Positions 55,663-62,480 of a stretch of 64,000 nucleotides of DNA are shown in pieces (the first letter of the stretch is position 1; the number at the start of each line of letters is the position of its first letter). Under the pieces are notes generated by a model. It was not told the origin of the DNA. It saw nothing but the letters and a program-made list of their open reading frames with translations, and made no database searches. The DNA comes from a virus. A program made the translations under genes and the position numbers. The stretch covers positions 1 through 64,000 of IMG/VR virus record IMGVR_UViG_3300037070_003657; one strand, written 5' to 3'.

Positions 55663-56874
55663 TCAGAGGAGGTCGTCGAGAGTGACGGTGCCGCCCGGAC
55701 CCTGGCTGGGCTCGGCACCGGGCACGCCCGGAATCTCCATGATGTGCAGCGGCCAGCCGTGGTCGAGCGTGGCCTGGGTGCTCATCGCTGCATGGGTGTT
55801 GATGAGCGAGGCGTGCCACCCGTTGCTGTGCTTGTAGAGGTGGCCGTTGCCAGACATCGCCGCTTCCCGACCTCCGGTACCCAGGTGGGTGCCGAGGGGC
55901 AGGGCCTCCAGCAGGGTGCGACCGGCGTCACCGGTGGGCACCTCGATCCACATCGGCTGGCTGCCGTCGTGGACCAGGATGTCCTGGCTGCCGGACGAGT
56001 AGTGGCCCGTGTTGGGGCCGCACAGGTAGTCGGTGCCAGCCCTGTTCTGACTGGCGTGGTTGTTGTCGACCCGGACGGTCCAGTTCCAGCCACCACCGGT
56101 CCCGTCCCACCGGAAGATGCTGCCGAGGGGACTGCCGTGCCGCTGGTCCGGCGTGGTCCGCTGGCCGATGGTCAGCCCGGACGCAGGGGTGCCACCGTCC
56201 GGTGCCGCCGTCGCCTGGGTCACCGGTGCCGTGACGCGGGTGATGTTGGCGTCGATCCTCATCGACCCCACCATCCGCTCGAACGCACCGCACCAGGACT
56301 GGTTGGACTTGGCGCGCACGCCCGCCTCCCACACCCGGACCTTCAGCGCACGGATGCGCTCACGGTCCTCCTCGGTGGGAGTGGGGTAGGGACCGTCCAC
56401 CCTGGCGAACCGGGCGCTACGCAGGCCACCGAACAGTGGTCGCCAGTCGGGGGCGAACGCCCCGAAGTGGTCCCAGTCCGTGCGCACCCCGACCGTGAGC
56501 ACACGGTCACCCGGTGGGCGCAGGAGCACGTCGCTGTTGTAGACCCACATGCCCGGCTCCGCCTCGCCCTCGAACCAGCAGTCGAAGCCCTGGAGCAGGT
56601 CGTGGACAGGCCCAGCGTCGACACCGTGGTCCCGCTGGAACCCACGGGCCATGATGCACAGCCGCTGACGGAACTCGTCGAAGGTCTCCCGCCTCCGGAC
56701 CAGTGGGTTGTCGGCCACCTCCACCTCGTAGCCGGTGAACGACTGTGCTGCGAAGCCGTCACCGACCAGGGTCTGGATCATGCCCTCGTCGTTGATGAAG
56801 TAGGTGCGGTCGAACGTGGTGCCGGGTGGCAGGGGGTAGATGTCCTCCACTCGGCGCAGGTTGATGGTCGTCAT
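55663..56874 (-). CDS. Protein of unknown function
   Basis: 403 residues from ATG 56874. Begins MTTINLRRVEDIYPLPPGTT and has FDEFRQRLCIMARGFQRDHG, then a Gly/Trp-rich middle (FRWDGTGGGWNWTVRVDNNH) and HLYKHSNGWHASLINTHAAM. Contents suggest a globular enzyme or binding protein, but no catalytic motif is clear. In tandem with the 639-residue protein across palindrome site 11. Confidence 0.7.
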   Translation of the reverse strand: MTTINLRRVEDIYPLPPGTTFDRTYFINDEGMIQTLVGDGFAAQSFTGYEVEVADNPLVRRRETFDEFRQRLCIMARGFQRDHGVDAGPVHDLLQGFDCWFEGEAEPGMWVYNSDVLLRPPGDRVLTVGVRTDWDHFGAFAPDWRPLFGGLRSARFARVDGPYPTPTEEDRERIRALKVRVWEAGVRAKSNQSWCGAFERMVGSMRIDANITRVTAPVTQATAAPDGGTPASGLTIGQRTTPDQRHGSPLGSIFRWDGTGGGWNWTVRVDNNHASQNRAGTDYLCGPNTGHYSSGSQDILVHDGSQPMWIEVPTGDAGRTLLEALPLGTHLGTGGREAAMSGNGHLYKHSNGWHASLINTHAAMSTQATLDHGWPLHIMEIPGVPGAEPSQGPGGTVTLDDLL

Positions 56875-57056
56875 CGTTGTTCCCTTCTCTGGATTCGTTT
56901 CCGGTTGGGGTCGACGGCGAGGCGTGCCTCAGCGTCGGCCATTGCGAGGGTGTGTGCGCACCGGCGACAGGTCACCGGTGTTGGGATCGTGCTGCTTGCG
57001 CCCATGTAGGGCACACCGCAGGCAGCACGACCTTTGACCGAGAGGTGGACGAGCAT
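56871..57056 (-). CDS. Cys-pair mini-protein
   Basis: 61 residues from ATG 57056 (GGTGGTGG upstream; TGATG junction with the upstream stop), or 67 from ATG 57074. GRAACGVPYMG then VTCRRC matches a CG...C-x-RC layout shared with other small genes here. Basic C-terminus (NRKRIQRREQR). Probable zinc-binding mini-protein. Confidence 0.6.
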   Translation of the reverse strand: MLVHLSVKGRAACGVPYMGASSTIPTPVTCRRCAHTLAMADAEARLAVDPNRKRIQRREQR

Positions 57057-57268
57057 CAGCCACCACCGATCCATCGGTTGAGTTCGTCACGCATGGCGGT
57101 GACCTCGGCCCAGAACTCCTCGTCACCCATGTCGGGTGCGAGGGCGTTGGTCCGGTCGATGAAGGGCATGACGTTCTCCTCGTGCCACCTCTGCCACGTC
57201 TCCGCTCGGGTGGCCACCGCCTCCTCGACCTGCTTCTCCTGGCCGGGGAAGGCGATCACCTTGCCCAT
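57056..57268 (-). CDS. Small helical protein
   Basis: 70 residues from ATG 57268, junction TGATG-like with the upstream stop. MGKVIAFPGQEKQVEEAVAT and long helices (RWHEENVMPFIDRTN). Unknown. Confidence 0.6.
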   Translation of the reverse strand: MGKVIAFPGQEKQVEEAVATRAETWQRWHEENVMPFIDRTNALAPDMGDEEFWAEVTAMRDELNRWIGGG

Positions 57269-57477
57269 CACTCCGGCACCTTGTTCAGGTTGCACGGCAG
57301 GCCCCAGGTGTTGCCGCGCAGGTTGGCGGGTCGAGTGGCCAGCGTCATGGTGCCGTCGCCGTAGGTGGTGACGAGGAACTCGACCCCGTCCTGCATGGCC
57401 ACGTGCAGCGCCACGATCCTGTCCCGCTCAGCCCTGCACGCCGAGCAGAACTGCGGGTCCACGTTGTCGTGCTTCAT
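57268..57477 (-). CDS. Small Cys-pair protein
   Basis: 69 residues from ATG 57477. MKHDNVDPQFCSACRAERDR has one C-x2-C; a beta part follows (EFLVTTYGDGTMTLATRPAN). Four-base overlap with the upstream gene. Unknown. Confidence 0.6.
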   Translation of the reverse strand: MKHDNVDPQFCSACRAERDRIVALHVAMQDGVEFLVTTYGDGTMTLATRPANLRGNTWGLPCNLNKVPE

Positions 57478-57629
57478 GACTTGCCCTCCTCGTACCAGTT
57501 GAGCCGCCACTGCACGGTGGTCGGGCAGCGACGGCAGTCCACCTTGGCCTTGTCCGTCGTCATCGACACCCGCACGTCGGCCAGTCCGCAGGCCGGGCGG
57601 TAGCCGGGCCTGCCGTAGTGGGTCCTCAT
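57474..57629 (-). CDS. Cys-pair mini-protein
   Basis: 51 residues from ATG 57629. MRTHYGRPGYRPACGLADVR then VDCRRCPTTVQW: the CG...C-x-RC layout again, with His at the front. Probable single zinc site. Unknown role. Confidence 0.6.
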   Translation of the reverse strand: MRTHYGRPGYRPACGLADVRVSMTTDKAKVDCRRCPTTVQWRLNWYEEGKS

Positions 57630-57787
57630 GACTCGCTCCTGTCGATGGAGTTGAGCACCATCCACAGCGCGAACGCGGCAGCGACGCACAGGTAGATCGC
57701 CTGGCCCGTGTCGAAGTACAGCCACAGGTCGTAGCCGAAGACGACTGCCATCGCCAGGTTGATGAAGACGTTGGCCATGTGGCTCAT
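57626..57787 (-). CDS. Small two-helix membrane protein
   Basis: 53 residues from ATG 57787. MANVFINLAMAVVFGYDLWL and AIYLCVAAAFALWMVL are two transmembrane spans. Four-base overlaps on both sides. Unknown. Confidence 0.65.
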   Translation of the reverse strand: MSHMANVFINLAMAVVFGYDLWLYFDTGQAIYLCVAAAFALWMVLNSIDRSES

Positions 57788-57924
57788 CGGGTGAACACCT
57801 CCATCCACTCCCGCACGGCGGGGTCGATGCGCATGTCCGGCGTGAGCACGCCGTCGAACGGCGGCTCGCTCTCGATGACAGGAGCGGTGACCGTGGTGAT
57901 GACCTCGGTCTTGGTTGTCGTCAT
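57784..57924 (-). CDS. Small hypothetical protein
   Basis: 46 residues from ATG 57924 (AGAAAGGATCAGTC upstream): MTTTKTEVITTVTAPVIESE then LTPDMRIDPAVREWMEVFTR. It starts a five-gene block after palindrome site 12 and overlaps the next gene by four bases. Unknown. Confidence 0.6.
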   Translation of the reverse strand: MTTTKTEVITTVTAPVIESEPPFDGVLTPDMRIDPAVREWMEVFTR

Positions 57925-57958
57925 GACTGATCCTTTCTGGTTGGGTTGGTTGACCCAG

Positions 57959-57972
57959 TTTATCCGGATAAA
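57959..57972. promoter_or_regulatory. 14-bp palindrome TTTATCCGGATAAA, site 12
   Basis: 34 bases upstream of ATG 57924 and nine bases beyond the next gene's stop. Confidence 0.8.
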
Positions 57973-57981
57973 GCGGGTTTG

Positions 57982-58185
57982 TCAGGAGACGTTGACCCAC
58001 CGCATGGCGGTCTGCAAGAGGTGGTCGTAGTCGCCAGACATGGACTCCTCCTTGTACTTCTCGACCTCTTTGCGGGAGACGCCGTTGTCGAGGAGCGCTC
58101 TGCTCACCGCGCCCATGACTGCGAAGGCGTTGCCGTCCTGACCGCTCAGTTGGACGTTGACGCGGGGGTACCTGATGTCGCTCAT
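57982..58185 (-). CDS. Small hypothetical protein
   Basis: 67 residues from ATG 58185 (GAAGGAGCATCAC upstream). NVQLSGQDGNAFAVMGAVSR then ALLDNGVSRKEVEKYKEE: alpha/beta. A similar GxDGNAF arrangement is common in small phage proteins. Unknown. Confidence 0.65.
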   Translation of the reverse strand: MSDIRYPRVNVQLSGQDGNAFAVMGAVSRALLDNGVSRKEVEKYKEESMSGDYDHLLQTAMRWVNVS

Positions 58186-58216
58186 GTGATGCTCCTTCGG
58201 TTGATGGGTTGGTTGG

Positions 58217-58285
58217 TCACCGGCAGCGCACGTGGCACAGCCGGAACAGCAGGCCGACGATCAGGTCAGCGACTCGGTCGATCAC
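58217..58285 (-). CDS. Tiny hydrophobic peptide
   Basis: 22 residues from GTG 58285: VIDRVADLIVGLLFRLCHVR then CR. GGAGGAGGTGAT lies just upstream and the start overlaps the previous stop. Amphipathic or membrane helix. The ribosome site makes translation plausible, but the size leaves doubt. Confidence 0.4.
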   Translation of the reverse strand: MIDRVADLIVGLLFRLCHVRCR

Positions 58286-58767
58286 CACATCACCTCCTCC
58301 GCGATGCGCCACTCCTGAGCGGGAGTGAGGTAGGCAGCGACGGCGATGCGCAGCGCCAGGTTGTGGTCAGTTGACTGACCGACCTCGGCGAACACGTCCG
58401 GCTCCTCACACAGCGCCACCGTCCACACCCCATCGGGGCTGACGCAGTCCCAGTAGAGGCGGTCCCGGCACAGCAGGTGCGCCACCGTCTGGAGTGGTCC
58501 GATGTAGACGAACTCACCCAGGTCAGCGCGGTACTGGACCACCGGTGACTCGACCACCACCCCCTCCTCACGGCGGATGCGGACCTGTGCCTGGAGGGAG
58601 GGACCTGTCGGCACCCGGTAGGACAGGCAGCGCAGGCAGTCCACCCTGTCGTGGTTGCGGGTCATCCGTTGACCACCCCACTGACCGCACATGGCACGGC
58701 CAGCCACCTGGTAGTGGGTCTTGGCCTTGGTCCGTCGCCCGTCGATGACGTTGGGCGTGGCCCTCAT
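58282..58767 (-). CDS. Cys-pair N-terminal module fused to a larger domain
   Basis: 161 residues from ATG 58767. Residues 1-55 (THYQVAGRAMCGQWGG then VDCLRCLSYRVP) are the CG...CLRC module seen in the mini-proteins; a ~100-residue domain follows (VQYRADLGEFVYIGPLQTVA; YWDCVSPDGVWTVAL). It shows the module can be an add-on. Unknown role. Confidence 0.65.
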   Translation of the reverse strand: MRATPNVIDGRRTKAKTHYQVAGRAMCGQWGGQRMTRNHDRVDCLRCLSYRVPTGPSLQAQVRIRREEGVVVESPVVQYRADLGEFVYIGPLQTVAHLLCRDRLYWDCVSPDGVWTVALCEEPDVFAEVGQSTDHNLALRIAVAAYLTPAQEWRIAEEVMW

Positions 58768-59105
58768 GAGGCCACCAACCAGACAGCCCGGTCGGGCGTG
58801 AGTGGGGCGTAGGTCCCCGGACCCAGGGTCCAGGGACGGCAGGTCCCGCACTCGAAGGGACGGTGCTTCAACAGGTACCCCTCGGGTACCCGCAGACCGA
58901 GGACGTTGGACCCGTAGTCGGCACCGCACCTGTCGGTTGACCACTGCCCCGGCCAGACGGCACGCCACTCCCCCGTGGTGGAGCAGCGCACGTGGATGGG
59001 CACGTCGCTGCCGCCCAGCACGTGCCGGTAGATCACGTCCGTCCCGCTGGCTGACGCTGGCGCCGCCACCCCCAGCGAGAGGAGGACGGCCAGCACCCAC
59101 CTCAT
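58764..59105 (-). CDS. Secreted protein
   Basis: 113 residues from ATG 59105. MRWVLAVLLSLGVAAPASAS is a Sec signal peptide, likely cut after ASA. The mature part has four Cys (HVRCSTTGEW, STDRCGADYG, FECGTCRPW) probably in disulfides. Acts outside the cytoplasm. Unknown. Confidence 0.7.
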   Translation of the reverse strand: MRWVLAVLLSLGVAAPASASGTDVIYRHVLGGSDVPIHVRCSTTGEWRAVWPGQWSTDRCGADYGSNVLGLRVPEGYLLKHRPFECGTCRPWTLGPGTYAPLTPDRAVWLVAS

Positions 59106-59332
59106 GACTCACCGCCCTGCCCGATCATGAAGATGACGACCAGCGTCATGCACCGAGGGCACTCCAGCAGGGACACGTGCAGGTCCATCCTGCTCAGGTC
59201 CCCGCCGAGGCGCTTCCCGCACAGGGCGAGGTCCGACTCGCTGCCCTGGATGTGCCACGCACCGCCGCCCCTTGACGAGACGGCGTGGGCCACGTAGTCG
59301 CCGTAGATGGTGGCCCTGGCCCAGCCCTTCAC
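59102..59332 (-). CDS. Cys-pair mini-protein
   Basis: 76 residues from GTG 59332. YVAHAVSSRGGGAWHIQGSE then LALCGKRLGGD and LLECPRCMTLVVIFMIG: the CG...C-x-RC module with an added hydrophobic tail. Its 3' end overlaps the secreted gene by four bases. Confidence 0.6.
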   Translation of the reverse strand: MKGWARATIYGDYVAHAVSSRGGGAWHIQGSESDLALCGKRLGGDLSRMDLHVSLLECPRCMTLVVIFMIGQGGES

Positions 59333-59493
59333 AGCCGACCCTTCCTCGACCAGTGCCCGATCATGAAGATGACGACCAGGTTGACGGGCAGGATGATGAC
59401 CAACGCCAGCCATGCCTCGTTGGCCACACACAGGCCGAGGTTGAAGCCCAGCCAGATCATCGCAATGCCGAGCAGCCAGGCTGCGGTGCTCAT
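59329..59493 (-). CDS. Small two-helix membrane protein
   Basis: 54 residues from ATG 59493. MSTAAWLLGIAMIWLGFNLG then LCVANEAWLALVIILPVNLV: two transmembrane spans and a basic end (HWSRKGRL). Its VVIFMIG end resembles the tail of the next gene, hinting at local duplication. Overlaps both neighbours. Confidence 0.65.
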   Translation of the reverse strand: MSTAAWLLGIAMIWLGFNLGLCVANEAWLALVIILPVNLVVIFMIGHWSRKGRL

Positions 59494-59687
59494 GACCCGC
59501 TCCGGCTGGCCGCGTTGCCACCGGTGGCGAGCAGCAACATGCTGACCCCCCAGAAGATGAGGTCGTTGGTGTCCTCCGCCTCGTGCGCCCCGAGGAACTG
59601 GATCAGGGAGAAGAAGAAGGCGAGCAGGATGAGGACCGTGACGAGCACCGGCAGCCAGTCGAGGATGGAGTCGCTCCGCCTGCTCAT
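59490..59687 (-). CDS. Small two-helix membrane protein
   Basis: 65 residues from ATG 59687. ILDWLPVLVTVLILLAFFFS and IFWGVSMLLLATGG are hydrophobic spans with an acidic loop (GAHEAEDTND). Four-base overlaps. Unknown. Confidence 0.65.
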   Translation of the reverse strand: MSRRSDSILDWLPVLVTVLILLAFFFSLIQFLGAHEAEDTNDLIFWGVSMLLLATGGNAASRSGS

Positions 59688-59869
59688 GACGGACTCCAGA
59701 CCATGCTGAAGGTGAAGCGCAGACCGTCCTCCTGGCCGCAGCACTTGCACCAGTTGGTGGTCATCGACCCCTGGCTGAGCCAGGCACCGGGGTACTGGCT
59801 GAGAACCTGCTTGCGGGCTGGCTCCCACGCAGTCGGGCTCGCCATGACGACGTGCACCAGCGTCTTCAT
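59684..59869 (-). CDS. Small hypothetical protein
   Basis: 61 residues from ATG 59869. MKTLVHVVMASPTAWEPARK, then NWCKCCGQEDG (Cys cluster) and a beta end. One-base junction with the upstream gene. Unknown. Confidence 0.6.
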   Translation of the reverse strand: MKTLVHVVMASPTAWEPARKQVLSQYPGAWLSQGSMTTNWCKCCGQEDGLRFTFSMVWSPS

Positions 59870-60204
59870 CACAGCCCCTCCTCGGTGGGCTCGGGCGGGG
59901 TGGTGTCGGGGAACTGGAGCAGGTCGGCCGGGATGCCGGTGGCCTCGCTGAACCGGGCGATCATCTCCGCCTTGAACGCCTCGAACTGCGCGTTGATGAA
60001 CTCGATGGTGGCCTGGTCCCTCGGACCACCCAGGTCCAGGTCGGCCAGCACCTTGGCCAGCACAGGAGCCTGCACCCCGTGCTGGAGGGCGACCTGGCTG
60101 AGCGCGTCCACCTTCTCCTGCTCCCGCAGTTCGAGCGCGCTGATGAGCGCGTCGAGTGACTCCTCGACGGCCCACGTTCCTACGGTCTCTCTGATGGTGC
60201 TCAT
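59869..60204 (-). CDS. Small helical protein, ETV-type paralogue 2
   Basis: 111 residues from ATG 60204 (GAGGAGTCAACC upstream). MSTIRETVGTWAVEESLDAL, then LELREQEKVDALSQVAL and an acidic Pro-rich end. Same plan and length as gene 53161-53496. Unknown. Confidence 0.65.
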   Translation of the reverse strand: MSTIRETVGTWAVEESLDALISALELREQEKVDALSQVALQHGVQAPVLAKVLADLDLGGPRDQATIEFINAQFEAFKAEMIARFSEATGIPADLLQFPDTTPPEPTEEGL

Positions 60205-60216
60205 TGGTTGACTCCT

Positions 60217-60600
60217 CTACTTGTTGGTGGTGGCGGACTTGGCGAGGGCGGTGGCGAACTCGTCGCTCATCCGGTGGACGACCCTGATCTGCTGGCGCAG
60301 GCCGACCCTCGCCTGCTCGGGCAGGTGGGTGGCGCGTTCGAGGATCGCCTCGATCTTGGCGATGGTCATGACCCGCAGGATGGTGGTCTGGCCGACCAGC
60401 ACCACGACCGGGACGTTGAGGTCGGTGGCCTGGTAGACGCCCCGGCAGTAGTGGATGACGTGCTCGCTGTCGGTCCGTCCGTCGAACGGGGTGAGCGAGC
60501 GTGCGATCTGCTTGCGCAGCACGTCGAAGTGACGGTTGCCGTGGGTCGGTGCGTCCCACATCGGGTGACGCTCGACCTGGATGTTGAGTGTGTCCTGCAT
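60217..60600 (-). CDS. Hypothetical protein
   Basis: 127 residues from ATG 60600 (AAAGGATCAGCC upstream). NVPVVVLVGQTTILRVMTIA and EHVIHYCRGVYQ suggest an alpha/beta fold. First gene of its block, 18 bases after palindrome site 13. Unknown. Confidence 0.65.
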   Translation of the reverse strand: MQDTLNIQVERHPMWDAPTHGNRHFDVLRKQIARSLTPFDGRTDSEHVIHYCRGVYQATDLNVPVVVLVGQTTILRVMTIAKIEAILERATHLPEQARVGLRQQIRVVHRMSDEFATALAKSATTNK

Positions 60601-60618
60601 GGCTGATCCTTTCGTGGG

Positions 60619-60632
60619 TTTATCCGGATAAA
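60619..60632. promoter_or_regulatory. 14-bp palindrome TTTATCCGGATAAA, site 13
   Basis: 18 bases upstream of ATG 60600 and five bases beyond the metalloprotease stop. Confidence 0.8.
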
Positions 60633-60637
60633 GCAGG

Positions 60638-61177
60638 TCAGTACAGGTTGATGACGTTGCGCACGTCGACCGGACCGGGCATCCCCCGGAGCAGGTCGAC
60701 GCGGTAGTTGACTGACATGACCGAGCGGGTCGAGTCGTTGTGGGTCAGGCCCATGACGTGACCCAACTCGTGGGCCAGGATGGAGCGGGTGGTGTACCGC
60801 CCGAACCCCAGGCACCAGTCGTTGAGGTAGATGTCGGCCCCGTCGTAGAGCACGACCCCGTCGACGATCCGCACGTTGACCTCGGGTCGCTCCCACTTGG
60901 TCCACCCGCAGGCACCGTCCGTGCCCGGTGAGTAGTAGCGATGGATGATGACGCCGGTGCACGTCGAGTCGCCCATCGTCAGGTGGACGGCTGACTGGCT
61001 GGCGTTCCAGACCTCGACCATCCGCTGCACTTTCCAGCCTGAGCCGGTGACGGGGAAGTCGGTGCGGACACAGACCTCGGTCGAGGACAGCCGGAACGGG
61101 GTGCCGTCATCGGCTGACGCTGGCGGTGCGAGGCACACCACCGTGAGTGCCGCGAGTGCGGCGAGTGACTTGCGCAT
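60638..61177 (-). CDS. Secreted metzincin metalloprotease
   Basis: 179 residues from ATG 61177 (GGAGGGACC upstream). MRKSLAALAALTVVCLAPPA SA forms a Sec signal peptide with cleavage near residue 22. HELGHVMGLTH gives His136, Glu137, His140 and His146 (HExxHxxGxxH), and Met154 in TRSVMS fits the Met-turn, as in matrixin-like peptidases. A mature ~157-residue domain is minimal for the clan. It would act outside the host cytoplasm on cell-surface or secreted proteins. Alone in its block. Confidence 0.85.
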   Translation of the reverse strand: MRKSLAALAALTVVCLAPPASADDGTPFRLSSTEVCVRTDFPVTGSGWKVQRMVEVWNASQSAVHLTMGDSTCTGVIIHRYYSPGTDGACGWTKWERPEVNVRIVDGVVLYDGADIYLNDWCLGFGRYTTRSILAHELGHVMGLTHNDSTRSVMSVNYRVDLLRGMPGPVDVRNVINLY

Positions 61178-61202
61178 GGTCCCTCCTTAGGACATGGGTG
61201 AA

Positions 61203-61254
61203 CCCACCCCCCGGTGCGGAGTGAGGGAGTCACGGCCACGCACCGGGAGGTGGG
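61203..61254 (-). terminator. Long hairpin between 61.3 kb gene and protease
   Basis: CCCACC-C-CCCGGTGCG and its complement pair over 15 of 16 positions, loop 20 bases, in the 89-base gap. No U-tract. It isolates the protease gene from upstream transcription. Confidence 0.6.
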
Positions 61255-61266
61255 AGTTGAGAGGCA

Positions 61267-61812
61267 CTAGTCCAGGATGATGGTGTCCATGATCCCGAAG
61301 TAGCGCAGCACGTCAGCGATCTGGCTGAACGTGAGGTTGTACCTGTCGTTGAGCACCGAGCACCCGAGCCTGGGTTCGAGGTGCTCGTTGGTCGAGATCG
61401 GCTGACCACCGTGCAGGGCCACGTTGTTCAGTTCGCCCTGGCTCATGGCGTACTCGTCGGGCAGGTCGACGAAGATGTCACTCTGCTCCAGGTCGTGCTC
61501 GACCCCGAGGTGGGCGAGCAACTCCGGCGGTGCCATCTCCGCCCACTGGTCGTAGTACCCGACCTCGTCATAGACGGTCTCACCCTCCAGGGTCGGGCTG
61601 TCCCAGTCCGAGGTGTCCTCCTCGTTGATCGACAGGGACAGGTGCGGCACCAGCGTGCACGCCTGGCCCATGCAGCAGTAGCCGATGGGCTTGCCGGTCT
61701 CCTGGCCGATGGTGACCAGACGACCGGTCCCCTGCGGCAGGGTGGTGGTGGCCAGGCTGTCCACCCACTCGTCGAAGTGGTCGTTGCCGGTGCCGTACAT
61801 GATGGCTCTCAT
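61267..61812 (-). CDS. Hypothetical protein
   Basis: 181 residues from ATG 61812. GKPIGYCCMGQACTLVPHLS has a Cys cluster; acidic middle (NEEDTSDWDSPTLEGE); C-terminal LNDRYNLTFSQIADVLRYFG. The layout (Cys group, then a ...LTFSQIADVLRYF helix) recurs in small phage proteins. Unknown. Confidence 0.65.
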   Translation of the reverse strand: MRAIMYGTGNDHFDEWVDSLATTTLPQGTGRLVTIGQETGKPIGYCCMGQACTLVPHLSLSINEEDTSDWDSPTLEGETVYDEVGYYDQWAEMAPPELLAHLGVEHDLEQSDIFVDLPDEYAMSQGELNNVALHGGQPISTNEHLEPRLGCSVLNDRYNLTFSQIADVLRYFGIMDTIILD

Positions 61813-61910
61813 GCGTTGACCTCCGCTCCGCAGCACTGGCACGGCGTACCGGTGCCGTCGTCGGCGTGGTCACCGGCAGCGCACGGAGGGCAGTTGACCG
61901 GGGCGCTCAC
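61809..61910 (-). CDS. Cys-rich mini-protein
   Basis: 33 residues from GTG 61910: VSAPVNCPPCAAGDHADDG then TGTPCQCCGAEVNA. Two CxxC-type groups form a likely zinc knuckle. Four-base overlaps on both sides support it. Confidence 0.55.
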   Translation of the reverse strand: MSAPVNCPPCAAGDHADDGTGTPCQCCGAEVNA

Positions 61911-62095
61911 AGCGCACCACGCAGGGTGAGGAACTCGCTGCCGTCGATGACCTGGGACTGGAGCACCAGGTCGAACTCCGCCTCCGCCGCACGCCGCTCG
62001 TCCTCGGTCATCGGCTGACGCTGACCGACCGACGACTCACGACGGCGCTCGCTCGTCCGGTACTTGGCCTTGTTCTTCTTGCTCGGGATGGTCAT
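61907..62095 (-). CDS. Small basic protein
   Basis: 62 residues from ATG 62095 (GAGAGGATCAGCAGC upstream). KKNKAKYRTSERRRESSVGQ is very basic, followed by an acidic helix. Starts the block 15 bases after palindrome site 14. May bind nucleic acid. Unknown. Confidence 0.6.
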   Translation of the reverse strand: MTIPSKKNKAKYRTSERRRESSVGQRQPMTEDERRAAEAEFDLVLQSQVIDGSEFLTLRGAL

Positions 62096-62110
62096 GCTGC
62101 TGATCCTCTC

Positions 62111-62124
62111 TTTATCCGGATAAA
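62111..62124. promoter_or_regulatory. 14-bp palindrome TTTATCCGGATAAA, site 14
   Basis: 15 bases upstream of ATG 62095 and two bases beyond the stop at 62127. Confidence 0.8.
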
Positions 62125-62126
62125 CG

Positions 62127-62390
62127 TCAGGCGTTGACGGGGACGGGGACGGCGACGTGACGGGCCACGTCCCAGGTCATGACCTGGTCGGTGATGTGGC
62201 TGACGAAGTCGGGGGTGAGGCGGACCCGGATGGACCGGGGCAGGCAGCCGAAGTAGGCGACGAACATGTAGCGGGTCTGCTTCATGCCGTCGTGGGCGTT
62301 GGCGTGGTACTCGCGCCACTCGTCGAGCCCCTCCTTGACCTCGGTCTCCAAGGCGGTGAACTCCACGGTGCGGTCGTCGATGCGCAGCAT
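62127..62390 (-). CDS. Hypothetical protein
   Basis: 87 residues from ATG 62390 (AAAGGATCACGTC upstream). MLRIDDRTVEFTALETEVKE, then YMFVAYFGCLPRSIRVRL. Sits alone between a hairpin and palindrome site 14. Unknown. Confidence 0.65.
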   Translation of the reverse strand: MLRIDDRTVEFTALETEVKEGLDEWREYHANAHDGMKQTRYMFVAYFGCLPRSIRVRLTPDFVSHITDQVMTWDVARHVAVPVPVNA

Positions 62391-62430
62391 GACGTGATCC
62401 TTTCTGTGCTGAGGTGTGACGGTCACAACC

Positions 62431-62472
62431 TCACCGCCAGCCCCGCACCATGAGGCACGGGGCTGACGGTGA
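62431..62472 (-). terminator. 15-bp hairpin after the LPHH-repeat gene
   Basis: TCACCGCCAGCCCCG pairs with CGGGGCTGACGGTGA (one mismatch), loop 12 bases. It starts nine bases past the stop at 62481. GC-rich; no U-tract. Confidence 0.65.
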
Positions 62473-62480
62473 AGCGGTGC

